This document shows, in pieces, positions 26,003 to 34,213 of a stretch of 64,000 bases of DNA. Where the stretch lies: positions 1-64,000 of the forward strand of contig NZ_JBQCJW010000004.1 of the NCBI RefSeq assembly GCF_051967575.1. Direction: 5' to 3'. The stretch is from Solibacillus silvestris_B (GTDB lineage Bacteria > Bacillota > Bacilli > Bacillales_A > Planococcaceae). The translations under genes were made by a program, and so were the position numbers. Below the pieces are notes generated by a model. It was not told the origin of the DNA. It saw only the letters and a list, made by a program, of their open reading frames with translations, and ran no database searches. Positions within the stretch are counted from its first letter, which is position 1. The number at the start of each line of letters is the position of its first letter.

Positions 26003-26380
26003 CTATGCCTTTTTTACTACGGTTGTTATAATCATTATCCAGCCGATTAAAAACAGCACACCGCCGATAGGAGTGATTGCCCCTAATACGCCTATCCCCG
26101 TGAAAGCTAAAACCATTAGGCTTCCCGCGAAAAACACGATGCCGGCATTGAAGCAAATCATCGCAATCTTCAATTGCTTCACTTCGCCGAAAATGGCTTT
26201 TGACATTAAAATTCCGACTAAAATAAGCCCGGCTGCATGAAACATTTGATATTGAATTGCTGTATCCCAAATGCCGGTACTATAGTCGTCCAATATATCT
26301 TTCAATGCATGTGCGGCAAATGCCCCTAATGCCACAGCCAAAAAGCCGTGAATAGCGCCTGATATAATTGAGCCTTTCAT
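26003..26380 (-). CDS. ywdK: DUF423 membrane protein YwdK
   Basis: A small integral membrane protein (125 residues) with four predicted helices and the DUF423 signature near the N-terminus: GFLAVALGAFAAHALKD, then WDTAIQYQMFHAAGLILVG. Function unknown. In B. subtilis ywdK lies between ywdI/ywdJ and gerQ (ywdL), and the same order is kept here, although an amidohydrolase and a chemoreceptor gene intervene before gerQ. AGAGGT precedes the ATG. Confidence 0.9.
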   Translation of the reverse strand: MKGSIISGAIHGFLAVALGAFAAHALKDILDDYSTGIWDTAIQYQMFHAAGLILVGILMSKAIFGEVKQLKIAMICFNAGIVFFAGSLMVLAFTGIGVLGAITPIGGVLFLIGWIMIITTVVKKA

Positions 26381-26404
26381 GTGTTTACCTCTTTCTCTTA
26401 TCTA

Positions 26405-26677
26405 TTAAAAATCAAAAATCGAATCTCCGTTAGCATCCTCTTCATCAAGCTTTTGTGCCGGGATTGCCACGGGCTGTGCATAAACAGGCGCGGAAATGCT
26501 GGCACTTCCAAAGTTCTGCGGCGGAAGCTTCGGCAAATTCGCTTTTTCGTCCAAAACAACATCGCATAAGGCGCGTATGGCAGTGAGCTTTTCGCGTACT
26601 TGCTGCTCGGTAGTGGCATGGTTCGCTTCAACCGTCAGCTTTTCAATTTGCCTTACAATTGTTTCATGCGTAATCAT
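26405..26677 (-). CDS. ywdI: YwdI family protein
   Basis: A 90-residue soluble protein related to YwdI (DUF5327). It has a helical N-terminal half (ETIVRQIEKLTVEANHATTE), a CDVVL segment and a variable, Pro/Ala-rich linker before the acidic end DEEDANGDSIFDF. The role is unknown. The ATG overlaps the stop of the upstream 60-residue gene (ATGA), showing translational coupling in the ung operon. Confidence 0.8.
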   Translation of the reverse strand: MITHETIVRQIEKLTVEANHATTEQQVREKLTAIRALCDVVLDEKANLPKLPPQNFGSASISAPVYAQPVAIPAQKLDEEDANGDSIFDF

Positions 26678-26856
26678 CGTCCTTTGCCCCCTTCCCTATT
26701 TTTCGGCATAAACTTTAAGCAATCCATTCCCGATGACTGTTTTACAACGAGAGATGGCAGCTGCTTCGTTTTAAAACCGTAAGCGGTGCAGCCACGCGGA
26801 TTATTTTGATCCCATGTCACACGAAAATGCTGACATTTAAAGCAATCAACTTTCAT
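26674..26856 (-). CDS. Small four-cysteine protein, probable zinc ribbon
   Basis: A 60-residue protein with cysteines in CFKCQHF, PRGCTAYGF and GMDCLKF. The pattern suits one zinc or an iron-sulfur site (C-x2-C...C...C). Conserved small proteins with VTWD...GC.AYGFK are common next to ung in bacilli, but no function is known to me. It lies 39 bases after ung and overlaps ywdI, so it belongs to the same operon. A role in DNA repair is only a guess from context. Confidence 0.75.
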   Translation of the reverse strand: MKVDCFKCQHFRVTWDQNNPRGCTAYGFKTKQLPSLVVKQSSGMDCLKFMPKNREGGKGR

Positions 26857-26895
26857 TAGCCGCTCCCTCTCTTTCTATCAATACTTTACCATGCT

Positions 26896-27606
26896 TCAGT
26901 CAAAAAGTTTAGTTTGTTTCGATGTGTTTCCCTTTAAACACCAGTTAATCGGCTGTTCACCGATTGCTTGAAGCGCCTCATTTGCTATTGAATATGGCTT
27001 GCTCCCAAAAAAGCCGCGATGTGCACTTAATGGGCTTGGGTGAGGGGATTCGATAATCGCATGCTTTTTCGATATTCGCTCAATTAATGCCCGCTTACTT
27101 TGTGCCGGCTTTCCCCATAGTATAAACACAATCGGTTTGTCGCGCTGTGCAAGCTTTTCAATGATGGCGTCCGTAAATTGTTCCCAGCCTTGGCCTTTAT
27201 GGGAATTGGCTTTGCCTGCTTGAACTGTTAAAACGGTATTGAGCAGCAAAACACCTTGTTTCGCCCAATCTGTCAAATCCCCATCTTCCAACGTTTCACA
27301 TCCGATATCCTCGTGCAGCTCCTTCATCATATTTTTAAGGCTTGGCGGCAACTTTTGCCCTTTTGCCACAGAGAAGCTCAAGCCGTGCGCTTGATTCGGG
27401 CCATGATATGGATCTTGGCCTAAAATCACTACTTTTACGGCTTCATAATCCGTCAGCTTTAACGCATTAAATATAAGCTCTTTCTTCGGATACACGACTT
27501 CATCTTTATATTGCTTCGCTAAAAATATTTCCAAGTTTTTATAATACGGCTGTTCGCTTTGCGGCGCCAATAATTCCCGCCAATTATTCGTTAGTTGTTC
27601 AATCAT
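26896..27606 (-). CDS. ung: Uracil-DNA glycosylase
   Basis: Removes uracil from DNA to start base-excision repair (family 1 UDG, 236 residues). Motifs: water-activating GQDPYHGPNQAHGLSFSV, LLLNTVLTV, and HPSPLSAHRGFFG at the Leu-intercalation loop. The ATG giving MIEQLTNNW is preferred because GAGGTGA stands 7 bases before it; an upstream in-frame GTG (27615) is part of that site. First gene of the operon with the four-Cys protein, ywdI and ywdK. Confidence 0.96.
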   Translation of the reverse strand: MIEQLTNNWRELLAPQSEQPYYKNLEIFLAKQYKDEVVYPKKELIFNALKLTDYEAVKVVILGQDPYHGPNQAHGLSFSVAKGQKLPPSLKNMMKELHEDIGCETLEDGDLTDWAKQGVLLLNTVLTVQAGKANSHKGQGWEQFTDAIIEKLAQRDKPIVFILWGKPAQSKRALIERISKKHAIIESPHPSPLSAHRGFFGSKPYSIANEALQAIGEQPINWCLKGNTSKQTKLFD

Positions 27607-27689
27607 TTCTTTCACCTCATTTTAAACGGTATGGAATTTTGCTTTAAAGTTCAAGCTAATCCCCTCTGGCATTACGGTTTTTTTGTTTT

Positions 27690-27711
27690 CTGACTATTTT
27701 TATATAGTCAG
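27690..27711. promoter_or_regulatory. Inverted repeat upstream of pdxK, possible operator
   Basis: CTGACTAT and ATAGTCAG form a perfect 8-bp inverted repeat with a 6-base spacer. It lies 60 bases before pdxK and 84 before ung (divergent genes). Confidence 0.35.
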
Positions 27712-27770
27712 ATACACGTTATACTTAATACACTTATTATTCGAATATTCATTTTAAGGAGATATGCTTT

Positions 27771-28619
27771 ATGACACTAAAAAAAACATTGACGATTGCA
27801 GGTTCTGACACTTCTGCCGGTGCAGGGATGCAGGCGGATTTAAAGGCTTTTCAGGAACACGGGACATACGGGATGGTCGCATTGACGGTTGTCGTAACGA
27901 TGGATCCGGAAAATTGGAGCCATACTGTAACACCATTGCCGACAGCTCTTTTGCAAAAGCAAATCGACACTGCCCTTTCAACAGGTGTGGATGCGATTAA
28001 GACAGGAATGCTTTCTACAGAAGAAATTATTCAAATTGCTTCAAAAGCCATTCAAGCATCAGGGACAGATAAAGTAGTCATCGATCCGGTCATGGTATGC
28101 AAAGGCGATGACGAAGTATTAAATCCAGGCAACACGACAGCGATGATTAATTATTTATTACCCTATGCCGCAGTTGTCACACCTAACCTATTTGAGGCGG
28201 GTCAGCTAGCTGGTACAGGTACGCCGAAAACGATTGAAGAAATGCAGGTTGCTGCCGCGAAAATTCATGAGCTCGGAGCAAAAAATGTAGTCATTAAAGG
28301 CGGAAAAGCGCTAGTGCACGATAAAGCGGTTGATTTATTCTACGATGGACAGCAATTTAAACTGCTTGAAACGGAAAAAGTCTCTTCTACTTATAATCAC
28401 GGGGCGGGCTGTACGTTTGCGGCAAGTATTTGCGCCAACCTGGCAAATGGTCTTTCTGTTGAGGAATCTGTAATTGAGGCGAAGGAATTCGTTTCAGCAG
28501 CGATTAAACATGGCTGGGCTTTAAATGAATTTGTCGGTCCGGTGATGCATGGGGCTAAACCTCGATTCGGTGCTCCTGAAGTAACTGTCACAGCAATTTC
28601 AAACCATATTAATGCATAG
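27771..28619 (+). CDS. pdxK: Pyridoxal kinase (PdxK/ThiD family)
   Basis: Phosphorylates pyridoxal/pyridoxine (and possibly HMP) in the B6 salvage pathway. The 282-residue ribokinase-family protein has TIAGSDTSAGAGMQADLKAF near the N-terminus, VVIDPVMVCKGDDEVL, TPNLFEA and the C-terminal anion-hole motif HGAGCTFAA. MVCKG and the overall length match the bacillary PdxK branch (YwdB) better than ThiD. AAGGAGA precedes the ATG. It is transcribed divergently from ung. Confidence 0.9.
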   Translation: MTLKKTLTIAGSDTSAGAGMQADLKAFQEHGTYGMVALTVVVTMDPENWSHTVTPLPTALLQKQIDTALSTGVDAIKTGMLSTEEIIQIASKAIQASGTDKVVIDPVMVCKGDDEVLNPGNTTAMINYLLPYAAVVTPNLFEAGQLAGTGTPKTIEEMQVAAAKIHELGAKNVVIKGGKALVHDKAVDLFYDGQQFKLLETEKVSSTYNHGAGCTFAASICANLANGLSVEESVIEAKEFVSAAIKHGWALNEFVGPVMHGAKPRFGAPEVTVTAISNHINA

Positions 28620-28649
28620 TTCAACTTCTTTAAATAGAAGTTAAAGCCT

Positions 28650-28673
28650 CCGGACACAATTGCGCCAATGCTT
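28650..28673. repeat. 24-bp dispersed element, inverted copy at 57.9 kb
   Basis: Shares CCGGACACAATTGCGCC exactly (17 bp), and 22 of 24 bases overall, with the reverse complement of 57917-57940. Both copies lie between a gene end and a terminator or repeat. Confidence 0.6.
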
Positions 28674-28685
28674 AATTAATGTAAC

Positions 28686-28719
28686 GTCACACAAGAAATC
28701 GCTTCTTGTGTGACTTTTT
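28686..28719 (+). terminator. Intrinsic terminator of pdxK
   Basis: GTCACACAAGAA pairs perfectly with TTCTTGTGTGAC around 5 bases, followed by TTTTT. Confidence 0.92.
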
Positions 28720-28844
28720 CCTTTTCATAGCTTGCTGAATTTGACTATACTATTAATAAAGTGAAACTACATGCAGTGAGGGCTTTCTTCATCTCCGCTG
28801 TACATTAGTTGACCGCTCAATAGATTCGAAAGGAGTTAATAATA

Positions 28845-29198
28845 GTGATGAAGGAAGTAAATACAAAAGAGCTCCAGGAATTACTTAATTCTTTTGCGAA
28901 CAAAGACGTTTTTATCCATCTAGAGACTACGAATGGCTCTTATGCAACCCATTATAATGAAAGCTTTTTTAATGCGGGGGCGTTTATCCGCAACGTGAAA
29001 TTGCGCTATGAATTAGGGAAAGTCGCCGGGGATGCCCCACACCGAGTCGGGCTGAAAATGGCGCATGGCTGGGTGTACGCCCAAGGAATCACACATTTCG
29101 AGCTGGACGATCAAGGTCGCCTGCTAATGGCTGGATTAGATTATACAGGGAAGCTTGCGATTGCATTGGAAATTAGCGAATCGCCATTTGCTTATTAA
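28845..29198 (+). CDS. yojF: YojF family protein (DUF1806)
   Basis: A 117-residue protein of the YojF family, adjacent to the bacillithiol deacetylase gene as in B. subtilis yojF-yojG. The family is conserved in bacillithiol producers but has no assigned activity. Recognisable segment: ETTNGSYATHYNE, followed by GAFIRN. A GTG at 28845 (9 bases after AAAGGAG) is the likely start, with an ATG codon immediately after it as alternative. The stop is 14 bases before bshB2. Confidence 0.85.
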   Translation: MMKEVNTKELQELLNSFANKDVFIHLETTNGSYATHYNESFFNAGAFIRNVKLRYELGKVAGDAPHRVGLKMAHGWVYAQGITHFELDDQGRLLMAGLDYTGKLAIALEISESPFAY

Positions 29199-29211
29199 GG
29201 AGGTCGCTTAC

Positions 29212-29889
29212 ATGACATTACAAAAAGAGCAGCACGTTTTAGTCGTATACCCTCATCCGGATGATGAAGCCTTTTCTGTTGCAGGTACATTGCGCTTATA
29301 TCACAATATGGGAGTGCCCGTTACATATGCTTGTTTAACATTAGGCGAAATGGGGCGTAACTTAGGAAATCCACCATTTGCTACTCGTGAATCATTGCCT
29401 GAAATACGCCGAAAAGAGCTGATTGCCGCTTGTGAGGCGATGGGTATTAAAGATTTGCGGATGATGGGCTTGCGCGATAAGACGGTTGAATTTGAAGATG
29501 ACGAAAAAATGGTTCAGCTCGTGACAGAGTTGATTAATGAGCTCAACCCATCATTGATTTTCACATTTTTGCCGGGCTTTGCTGTACATCCGGACCATGA
29601 AGCGACGGGCCGGGCCGTTGTCGAAGCCGTTCGACGCATCGACAAACAATATCGTCCTCGCATTTTAGCTTGCGCTTTCGCAAACGATACGATCGAAAAA
29701 AACGGAGAGCCGCATGTAACAATTGATATTCGCTCCGTCAAAGCAGATAAAGTAAAGGCTCTGCAGGCACATGCATCCCAAACTGCATGGATGATGCAGG
29801 AAACGGAAAAGCGCATTGACGATGGCGAAGTTTTATCGGATAGCTGGCTGAATGCTGAAAAGTTTTATCATATTACATTTAATGATTAA
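29212..29889 (+). CDS. bshB2: Bacillithiol biosynthesis deacetylase BshB2
   Basis: A zinc-dependent LmbE-like deacetylase that converts GlcNAc-malate to GlcN-malate in bacillithiol synthesis. The zinc/catalytic motif YPHPDDEAF and the later HPDHEATG are both intact. The 225 residues fit BshB2. The start MTLQKEQHV has AAGGAGG 9 bases upstream. A longer in-frame start at 29155 would overlap yojF and has no site. Forms an operon with yojF, ending in a terminator at 29.9 kb. Confidence 0.93.
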   Translation: MTLQKEQHVLVVYPHPDDEAFSVAGTLRLYHNMGVPVTYACLTLGEMGRNLGNPPFATRESLPEIRRKELIAACEAMGIKDLRMMGLRDKTVEFEDDEKMVQLVTELINELNPSLIFTFLPGFAVHPDHEATGRAVVEAVRRIDKQYRPRILACAFANDTIEKNGEPHVTIDIRSVKADKVKALQAHASQTAWMMQETEKRIDDGEVLSDSWLNAEKFYHITFND

Positions 29890-29908
29890 ATGCATATTTA
29901 TAATTAGT

Positions 29909-29947
29909 AAGACGTTTTGCAAAATTCCATTTGCGGACGTCTTTTTT
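29909..29947 (+). terminator. Intrinsic terminator of yojF-bshB2
   Basis: AAGACGT...ACGTCTT with an inner TGCAAA/TTTGC extension, followed by T6. Confidence 0.85.
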
Positions 29948-30172
29948 ATCGGATTCATTTATGCGTATTTTTATTCAGCTATGAATTAATAAATTCCATT
30001 CACTATACTAATGATTACTTTATCTCCATCTTGCCTTTTTATTTTTTTATTCAATTTTTAAACATACGAGTTTTCTGAAATATTAATCTTTATGCAAAAC
30101 AGTGGACAAATGAATATTCACGTTTTATAGTGTATAAATATTCAAACTAACAATTCAAAGAGGTTATTATAG

Positions 30173-31525
30173 ATGAAAACGAAATTTACTTTTTATACTT
30201 GGTTTCTATTTATAGCCCTTTCTGCACTCGGTGTGTTTTTATTTATTACACCGATCAGTACAGGAGAAGGCATAAAAGTGCCAATTGCCATACTTGCGAA
30301 CCTTTTAGCCGGCAAAGTGGAGCCGTTTATTCATTTGTTCGCACTTATTGTGTTTGTTATTGCGGCGGCAGGTTCTGTAGTGATGCAATTCATCCCGCAA
30401 AAAGGGCCGCGTACAATTGCCGATTCTTTATTCCGCGTCAATTGGTTTTGGACAGTAATGCGTGTTCTTGCGGTGATTTTTGCGAGTATGTATATTTTCC
30501 AAATAGGCCCGGAGAGCTTAAGAAGCGATGCCACAACAGGTGTGCTGATAGATCCTGCTTCCGGTCTTGTAACATTCATGTTCGTGCTGTTTTTATTTGC
30601 CGGTTTATTGTTGCCGTTATTAACAGACTTCGGTTTACTTGAATTTTTCGGTTCGATGATGGTAAAAATTATGCGACCACTATTCAAAATTCCCGGGCGT
30701 TCTGCAATTGACTGCTTAGCTTCATGGGTTGGCGACGGGACAATTGGTGTATTGCTGACAAGCAAGCAATATGAGGAAAAAAACTATACAGGTCGAGAAG
30801 CCGCAACAATCGCGACAACTTTCTCGGTCGTTTCGATTACATTCTGTTTAGTCGTTGTCGAAACAATTGATATTGCCGATTACTTCATCGAGTTTTATGC
30901 TTCTGTCATTATTTGCGGATTGATTTTGGCATTCATTATGCCGCGTATTTATCCTTTAAAACAAAAAGCGGACATATTAATCGATGGCTCGCAAGTTCCT
31001 GCAAATCGCGAAGATGTACAGGAAGGCTTCAACGTTTTTTCTTTCGGTTTGCACAATGCTTTAAATAAAGCGGACTCAAATCGCAATTTAGGTAAAATGG
31101 TGAAAAATGGTTTCGTGAATGTGCTCGAAATGTGGTTTGCAGTAACGCCTATTATTATGGCCTTCGCCACGATTGCTTTAGTATTAGCCGAATTTACAAG
31201 CTTCTTCCGCATTTTAGGGATGCCGTTCGAGCCAATTCTGGCCCTTCTTCAAATTCCAGAGGCCGGGGAAGCAGCGCAAACAATGATTGTCGGCTTTGCG
31301 GATATGCTGCTGCCTTCTATTTTAGGTGCAGGTATTGAATCGGAAATGACGCGTTTCTTCATCGCAACGGTTTCTGTTACGCAATTAATTTATATGTCTG
31401 AAGTAGGCGGATTGATTTTAGGTACGAAACTTCCATTAAAGCTTTGGGATTTGTTCGCTATCTTCTTAATCCGTACAATTATCTCAATTCCGATTATCGC
31501 AGTAATTGCTCATTTGCTATTCTAA
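30173..31525 (+). CDS. YjiH-type membrane protein with GATE domain
   Basis: A polytopic inner-membrane protein of 450 residues, probably 10-11 helices, of the YjiH/nucleoside-recognition (GATE) family. Characteristic segments: IPGRSAIDCLASWVGDGTIGVLLTSKQYE and GFADMLLPSILGAGIESEMTRFFIATVSVTQLIYMSEVGG (quoted in parts: ASWVGDGTIGVLL; FADMLLPSILGAG). The family is linked to nucleoside- or peptide-like transport, but no substrate is proven. It is monocistronic: about 280 bp of AT-rich DNA without a gene precede it and a strong terminator follows. Confidence 0.85.
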   Translation: MKTKFTFYTWFLFIALSALGVFLFITPISTGEGIKVPIAILANLLAGKVEPFIHLFALIVFVIAAAGSVVMQFIPQKGPRTIADSLFRVNWFWTVMRVLAVIFASMYIFQIGPESLRSDATTGVLIDPASGLVTFMFVLFLFAGLLLPLLTDFGLLEFFGSMMVKIMRPLFKIPGRSAIDCLASWVGDGTIGVLLTSKQYEEKNYTGREAATIATTFSVVSITFCLVVVETIDIADYFIEFYASVIICGLILAFIMPRIYPLKQKADILIDGSQVPANREDVQEGFNVFSFGLHNALNKADSNRNLGKMVKNGFVNVLEMWFAVTPIIMAFATIALVLAEFTSFFRILGMPFEPILALLQIPEAGEAAQTMIVGFADMLLPSILGAGIESEMTRFFIATVSVTQLIYMSEVGGLILGTKLPLKLWDLFAIFLIRTIISIPIIAVIAHLLF

Positions 31526-31531
31526 TATGCG

Positions 31532-31573
31532 CCCCACACTTTAACTTTAAAGGCAAAGTGTGGGGTTTTTTTG
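31532..31573 (+). terminator. Intrinsic terminator
   Basis: CCCCACACTTT pairs perfectly with AAAGTGTGGGG, followed by T7. Confidence 0.93.
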
Positions 31574-31748
31574 CGGTTTTAGAAAGCGCCTTTATTATTG
31601 TCCGATTGTGCCTGCCAAAAGCCTGATATGCACTTTCCACGATTCCCCCCAGCTGACAAGCGATCTTTGAAAAATGACCACAAAGCCGCAATTCTCCATA
31701 CTTTCTCCATTAAAACGCTTTCATTATGACAATCCGGCAAACTTTCAT

Positions 31749-31763
31749 AATTTGCTGAATTTT
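31749..31763 (+). promoter_or_regulatory. Candidate CodY box upstream of ilvA
   Basis: AATTTGCTGAATTTT matches the CodY consensus AATTTTCWGAAAATT at 12 of 15 positions. It abuts the -35 of the ilvA promoter, a position expected to interfere with RNA polymerase when branched-chain amino acids and GTP are high. Confidence 0.5.
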
Positions 31764-31790
31764 TGCAACATTAATATGTATTTATATGAT
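31763..31790 (+). promoter_or_regulatory. Candidate sigma-A promoter of ilvA
   Basis: TTGCAA (31763-31768) and TATGAT (31785-31790) are spaced 16 bp apart. They would give a leader of about 220 bases. Confidence 0.55.
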
Positions 31791-31796
31791 AGAATT

Positions 31797-32017
31797 ATTT
31801 AACTTCTTTCAGTATAAGTATCCTGACTGTATTGATGCGAGATGGATAAAGGGATTCCTTTTTTGAAGTACACAAATCGCTAACTGAAATAAGTTAAAGG
31901 TTCCGGCAGATATCACGAATTTGGAAAGGGTATCTTTGTGCTAGCACAAAGCCGAATTCAGACGCAATTATGCCGAGGCATATTTGATTTTTAATCAGAT
32001 GACGGAGGTTACTATAA
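31797..32017 (+). other. Long untranslated leader of ilvA
   Basis: About 220 bases with an 18-bp perfect palindrome CTTTGTGCTAGCACAAAG (31934-31951) and a small TATGCC/GGCATA hairpin near 31975. There is no T-box sequence and no terminator, so ordinary attenuation is not evident. It could be a structured leader of unknown type. Confidence 0.4.
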
Positions 32018-33280
32018 ATGGAAGTTGCTCAACCAAAGACAATTGCAGTTGAAAATGTATTGATCGCGCATCATTTTTTAAAAGATGTAGTCGTGCATAC
32101 ACCATTGCAATTGAATGAATATTTATCGGAAAAATACGGCGCGAAAATTTATTTTAAGCGTGAAGATTTGCAGCATGTGCGCTCTTTTAAATTACGGGGC
32201 GCCTATTATAAAATTAAAAAAATCGAAAATGAGGCGCGTGCTTCTGGTGTCGTATGCGCAAGTGCAGGCAACCATGCACAAGGTGTCGCATATGCTTGCG
32301 CAAAACTTGAAATCAAAGCGACCATTTTCATGCCGAAAACAACACCAAAACAAAAGATTGACCAAGTTCGCATGTTTGGACGAAGCTTTGCCGAAATCGT
32401 TTTGGCGGGTGACACATTTGATGACTCGGCGGAAAGCGCATTGGCATATTGCGAGGAGGCAAATCGCATCTTCATCCATCCTTTTGATGATGTGGACGTA
32501 ATAGCTGGTCAAGGGACAGTCGCTGTGGAAATTATGAATGATATTGAAGAGCCGATCGACTATGTTTTCGGCAGTATCGGTGGCGGAGGGTTAATGTCCG
32601 GTGTTTCTGCCTATATTAAAAATTTATCGCCCGCGAGTAAAATAATAGGTGTCGAGCCAGCTGGCGCGGCAAGCATGAAATCCGCCTTTGAAAATGAAGA
32701 GCCTGTTGCCCTTGACTGGATCGATAAATTCGTCGATGGCGCTGCCGTTAAATGTGTCGGTCATGATACGTATGAAGTATGTCGCCATTATGTGGATGAT
32801 ATAATCGCTGTTCCTGAAGGCAAAGTGTGTACGACAATATTGGATTTATACAATAAGCATGCAATCATCGCTGAGCCGGCAGGAGCTCTCTCCGTTGCTG
32901 CCCTGGACTTTTATGCTGAGCAAATTCGCGGGAAATCCGTTGTCGTCATCATTTCTGGTGGGAATAACGATATCGGGCGCATGCAGGAAATTAAGGAACG
33001 CTCGCTTATTTATGAAGGGCTTCTTCATTATTTCATCGTTAGCTTCCCGCAGCGATCTGGCGCATTACGTCAATTTTTATCAGAGGTTCTTGGTCCGAAT
33101 GATGATATTACAACATTTGAATATACGAAGAAAAACAATAAAGAAAGCGGTCCGGCATTAGTGGGAATCGAGCTTGCCCACCGTAATGACCACGCAGGAT
33201 TAATCGAACGCATGCTGGCAAATGGATTTGAATATAAAGAGGTAAATAAAGACAGCACATTGTTTGCGCTGCTTGTATAA
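32018..33280 (+). CDS. ilvA: Threonine dehydratase, biosynthetic
   Basis: A PLP enzyme that deaminates threonine to 2-oxobutanoate, the first step of isoleucine synthesis. The PLP lysine is Lys58 in RSFKLRGAYYKI. The phosphate-binding Gly loop is GSIGGGGLMSG and the SAGNHAQG segment is present. A C-terminal ACT-like regulatory domain (about 330-420) contains FPQRSGALRQFL. The 420-residue length matches the short single-ACT form of B. subtilis IlvA. GGAGG lies 9 bases before the ATG. Regulation by CodY is suggested by a box at the promoter. No other ilv gene adjoins. Confidence 0.94.
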   Translation: MEVAQPKTIAVENVLIAHHFLKDVVVHTPLQLNEYLSEKYGAKIYFKREDLQHVRSFKLRGAYYKIKKIENEARASGVVCASAGNHAQGVAYACAKLEIKATIFMPKTTPKQKIDQVRMFGRSFAEIVLAGDTFDDSAESALAYCEEANRIFIHPFDDVDVIAGQGTVAVEIMNDIEEPIDYVFGSIGGGGLMSGVSAYIKNLSPASKIIGVEPAGAASMKSAFENEEPVALDWIDKFVDGAAVKCVGHDTYEVCRHYVDDIIAVPEGKVCTTILDLYNKHAIIAEPAGALSVAALDFYAEQIRGKSVVVIISGGNNDIGRMQEIKERSLIYEGLLHYFIVSFPQRSGALRQFLSEVLGPNDDITTFEYTKKNNKESGPALVGIELAHRNDHAGLIERMLANGFEYKEVNKDSTLFALLV

Positions 33281-33301
33281 TCAATTGTGCCAAAGCATTT
33301 G

Positions 33302-33334
33302 CCCGATTCCAGCCGAAATGGCTTGGAAATCGGG
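33302..33334 (+). terminator. First hairpin after ilvA
   Basis: CCCGATTCCAGCC pairs with GGCTTGGAAATCGGG around GAAAT, with small bulges. No T run follows, so it is probably an mRNA 3' stem rather than the terminator itself. Confidence 0.5.
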
Positions 33335-33378
33335 GCTTGCCTTGGTGAGAGCCCTTATTTCCTATATAGCCAAAAGAA

Positions 33379-33418
33379 CCCCGGCAGTCATTTATACAAT
33401 GACTGCCGGGGTTTTGAT
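33379..33418. terminator. Bidirectional terminator between ilvA and the ABC transporter
   Basis: A perfect 14-bp stem (CCCCGGCAGTCATT with AATGACTGCCGGGG) with a 5-base loop and T-rich flanks on both strands. Confidence 0.92.
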
Positions 33419-34213
33419 TTATCCTAGTAATGCGCGGTCTGAATTCATTTTCTCGCCGCGAATATGCTCAAATTCAGCCATTAAATCCGGAATCGTCAAA
33501 TCGGGCTTGCGTTCCTCACCCACTTCCAGGATGATTTGCCCTTTATCCATCATAATTAACCGATTCCCCAAATCCAACGCCTGCTGCATATTGTGTGTTA
33601 CCATAAGCGTTGTCAGCCTGCTTTCCTCCACCAACTCCTTCGTTAGCTTCGTGATTAGCTCTGCACGCGACGGATCAAGTGCTGCCGTATGCTCATCCAA
33701 CAATAAAATCGAAGGCTTCGTGAATGTTGCCATCAACAAACTTAATGCTTGGCGCTCACCGCCGGATAATAACCCCACTTTGGCAGTTAAGCGGTTTTCC
33801 AAATTTAAATGCAGCTTTTCCAATGATGCTTTGAAAATCTCCCTGCGCTTTTTATCGACCCCGAAGCGTATAGAGCGTTTTGCATTTCGTGAATATGCAA
33901 TCGCCAAGTTTTCTTCAATTGTCATCGTTGGGGCGGTCCCGGCCATCGGATCTTGGAAAACACGGCCGATATGCACCGCGCGTTTGTATTCCGGCAAACG
34001 TGATAAATCGTTGCCATCAATTACGACCGAGCCGAAATCCGGCGTTAACGCACCGGAAATCATATTCATCATCGTCGATTTCCCTGCACCGTTGCTTCCG
34101 ATAATTGTGACAAAATCGCCTGGTGCCAAGTGCAAATTAATATTATCCAATGCAATTTTCTCATCGGGTGTCCCTTCATTGAACACTTTATTTATCCCGT
34201 CTAATTTAAGCAA
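33419..34213 (-). CDS. ABC transporter ATP-binding protein (TrpZ-like)
   Basis: The cytoplasmic ATPase of an import system. Walker A GSNGAGKST, Q-loop FQDP, signature LSGGERQ, Walker B ILLLDEH and the switch His in MVTHNM are all present (264 residues). It overlaps the permease gene by 8 bases. The three-gene set (binding lipoprotein, one BPD_transp_2 permease, one ATPase) equals the TrpXYZ-type importers of Firmicutes. Tryptophan as substrate is inferred from family and from the trp operon 4 kb away. A terminator shared with ilvA follows. Confidence 0.9.
   Translation of the reverse strand: MLKLDGINKVFNEGTPDEKIALDNINLHLAPGDFVTIIGSNGAGKSTMMNMISGALTPDFGSVVIDGNDLSRLPEYKRAVHIGRVFQDPMAGTAPTMTIEENLAIAYSRNAKRSIRFGVDKKRREIFKASLEKLHLNLENRLTAKVGLLSGGERQALSLLMATFTKPSILLLDEHTAALDPSRAELITKLTKELVEESRLTTLMVTHNMQQALDLGNRLIMMDKGQIILEVGEERKPDLTIPDLMAEFEHIRGEKMNSDRALLG

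Noticed and set aside
31800..32017. T-box leader for ilvA
   Set aside because: No GGTGGnACCGCG-like sequence and no terminator; the leader cannot be a standard T-box.
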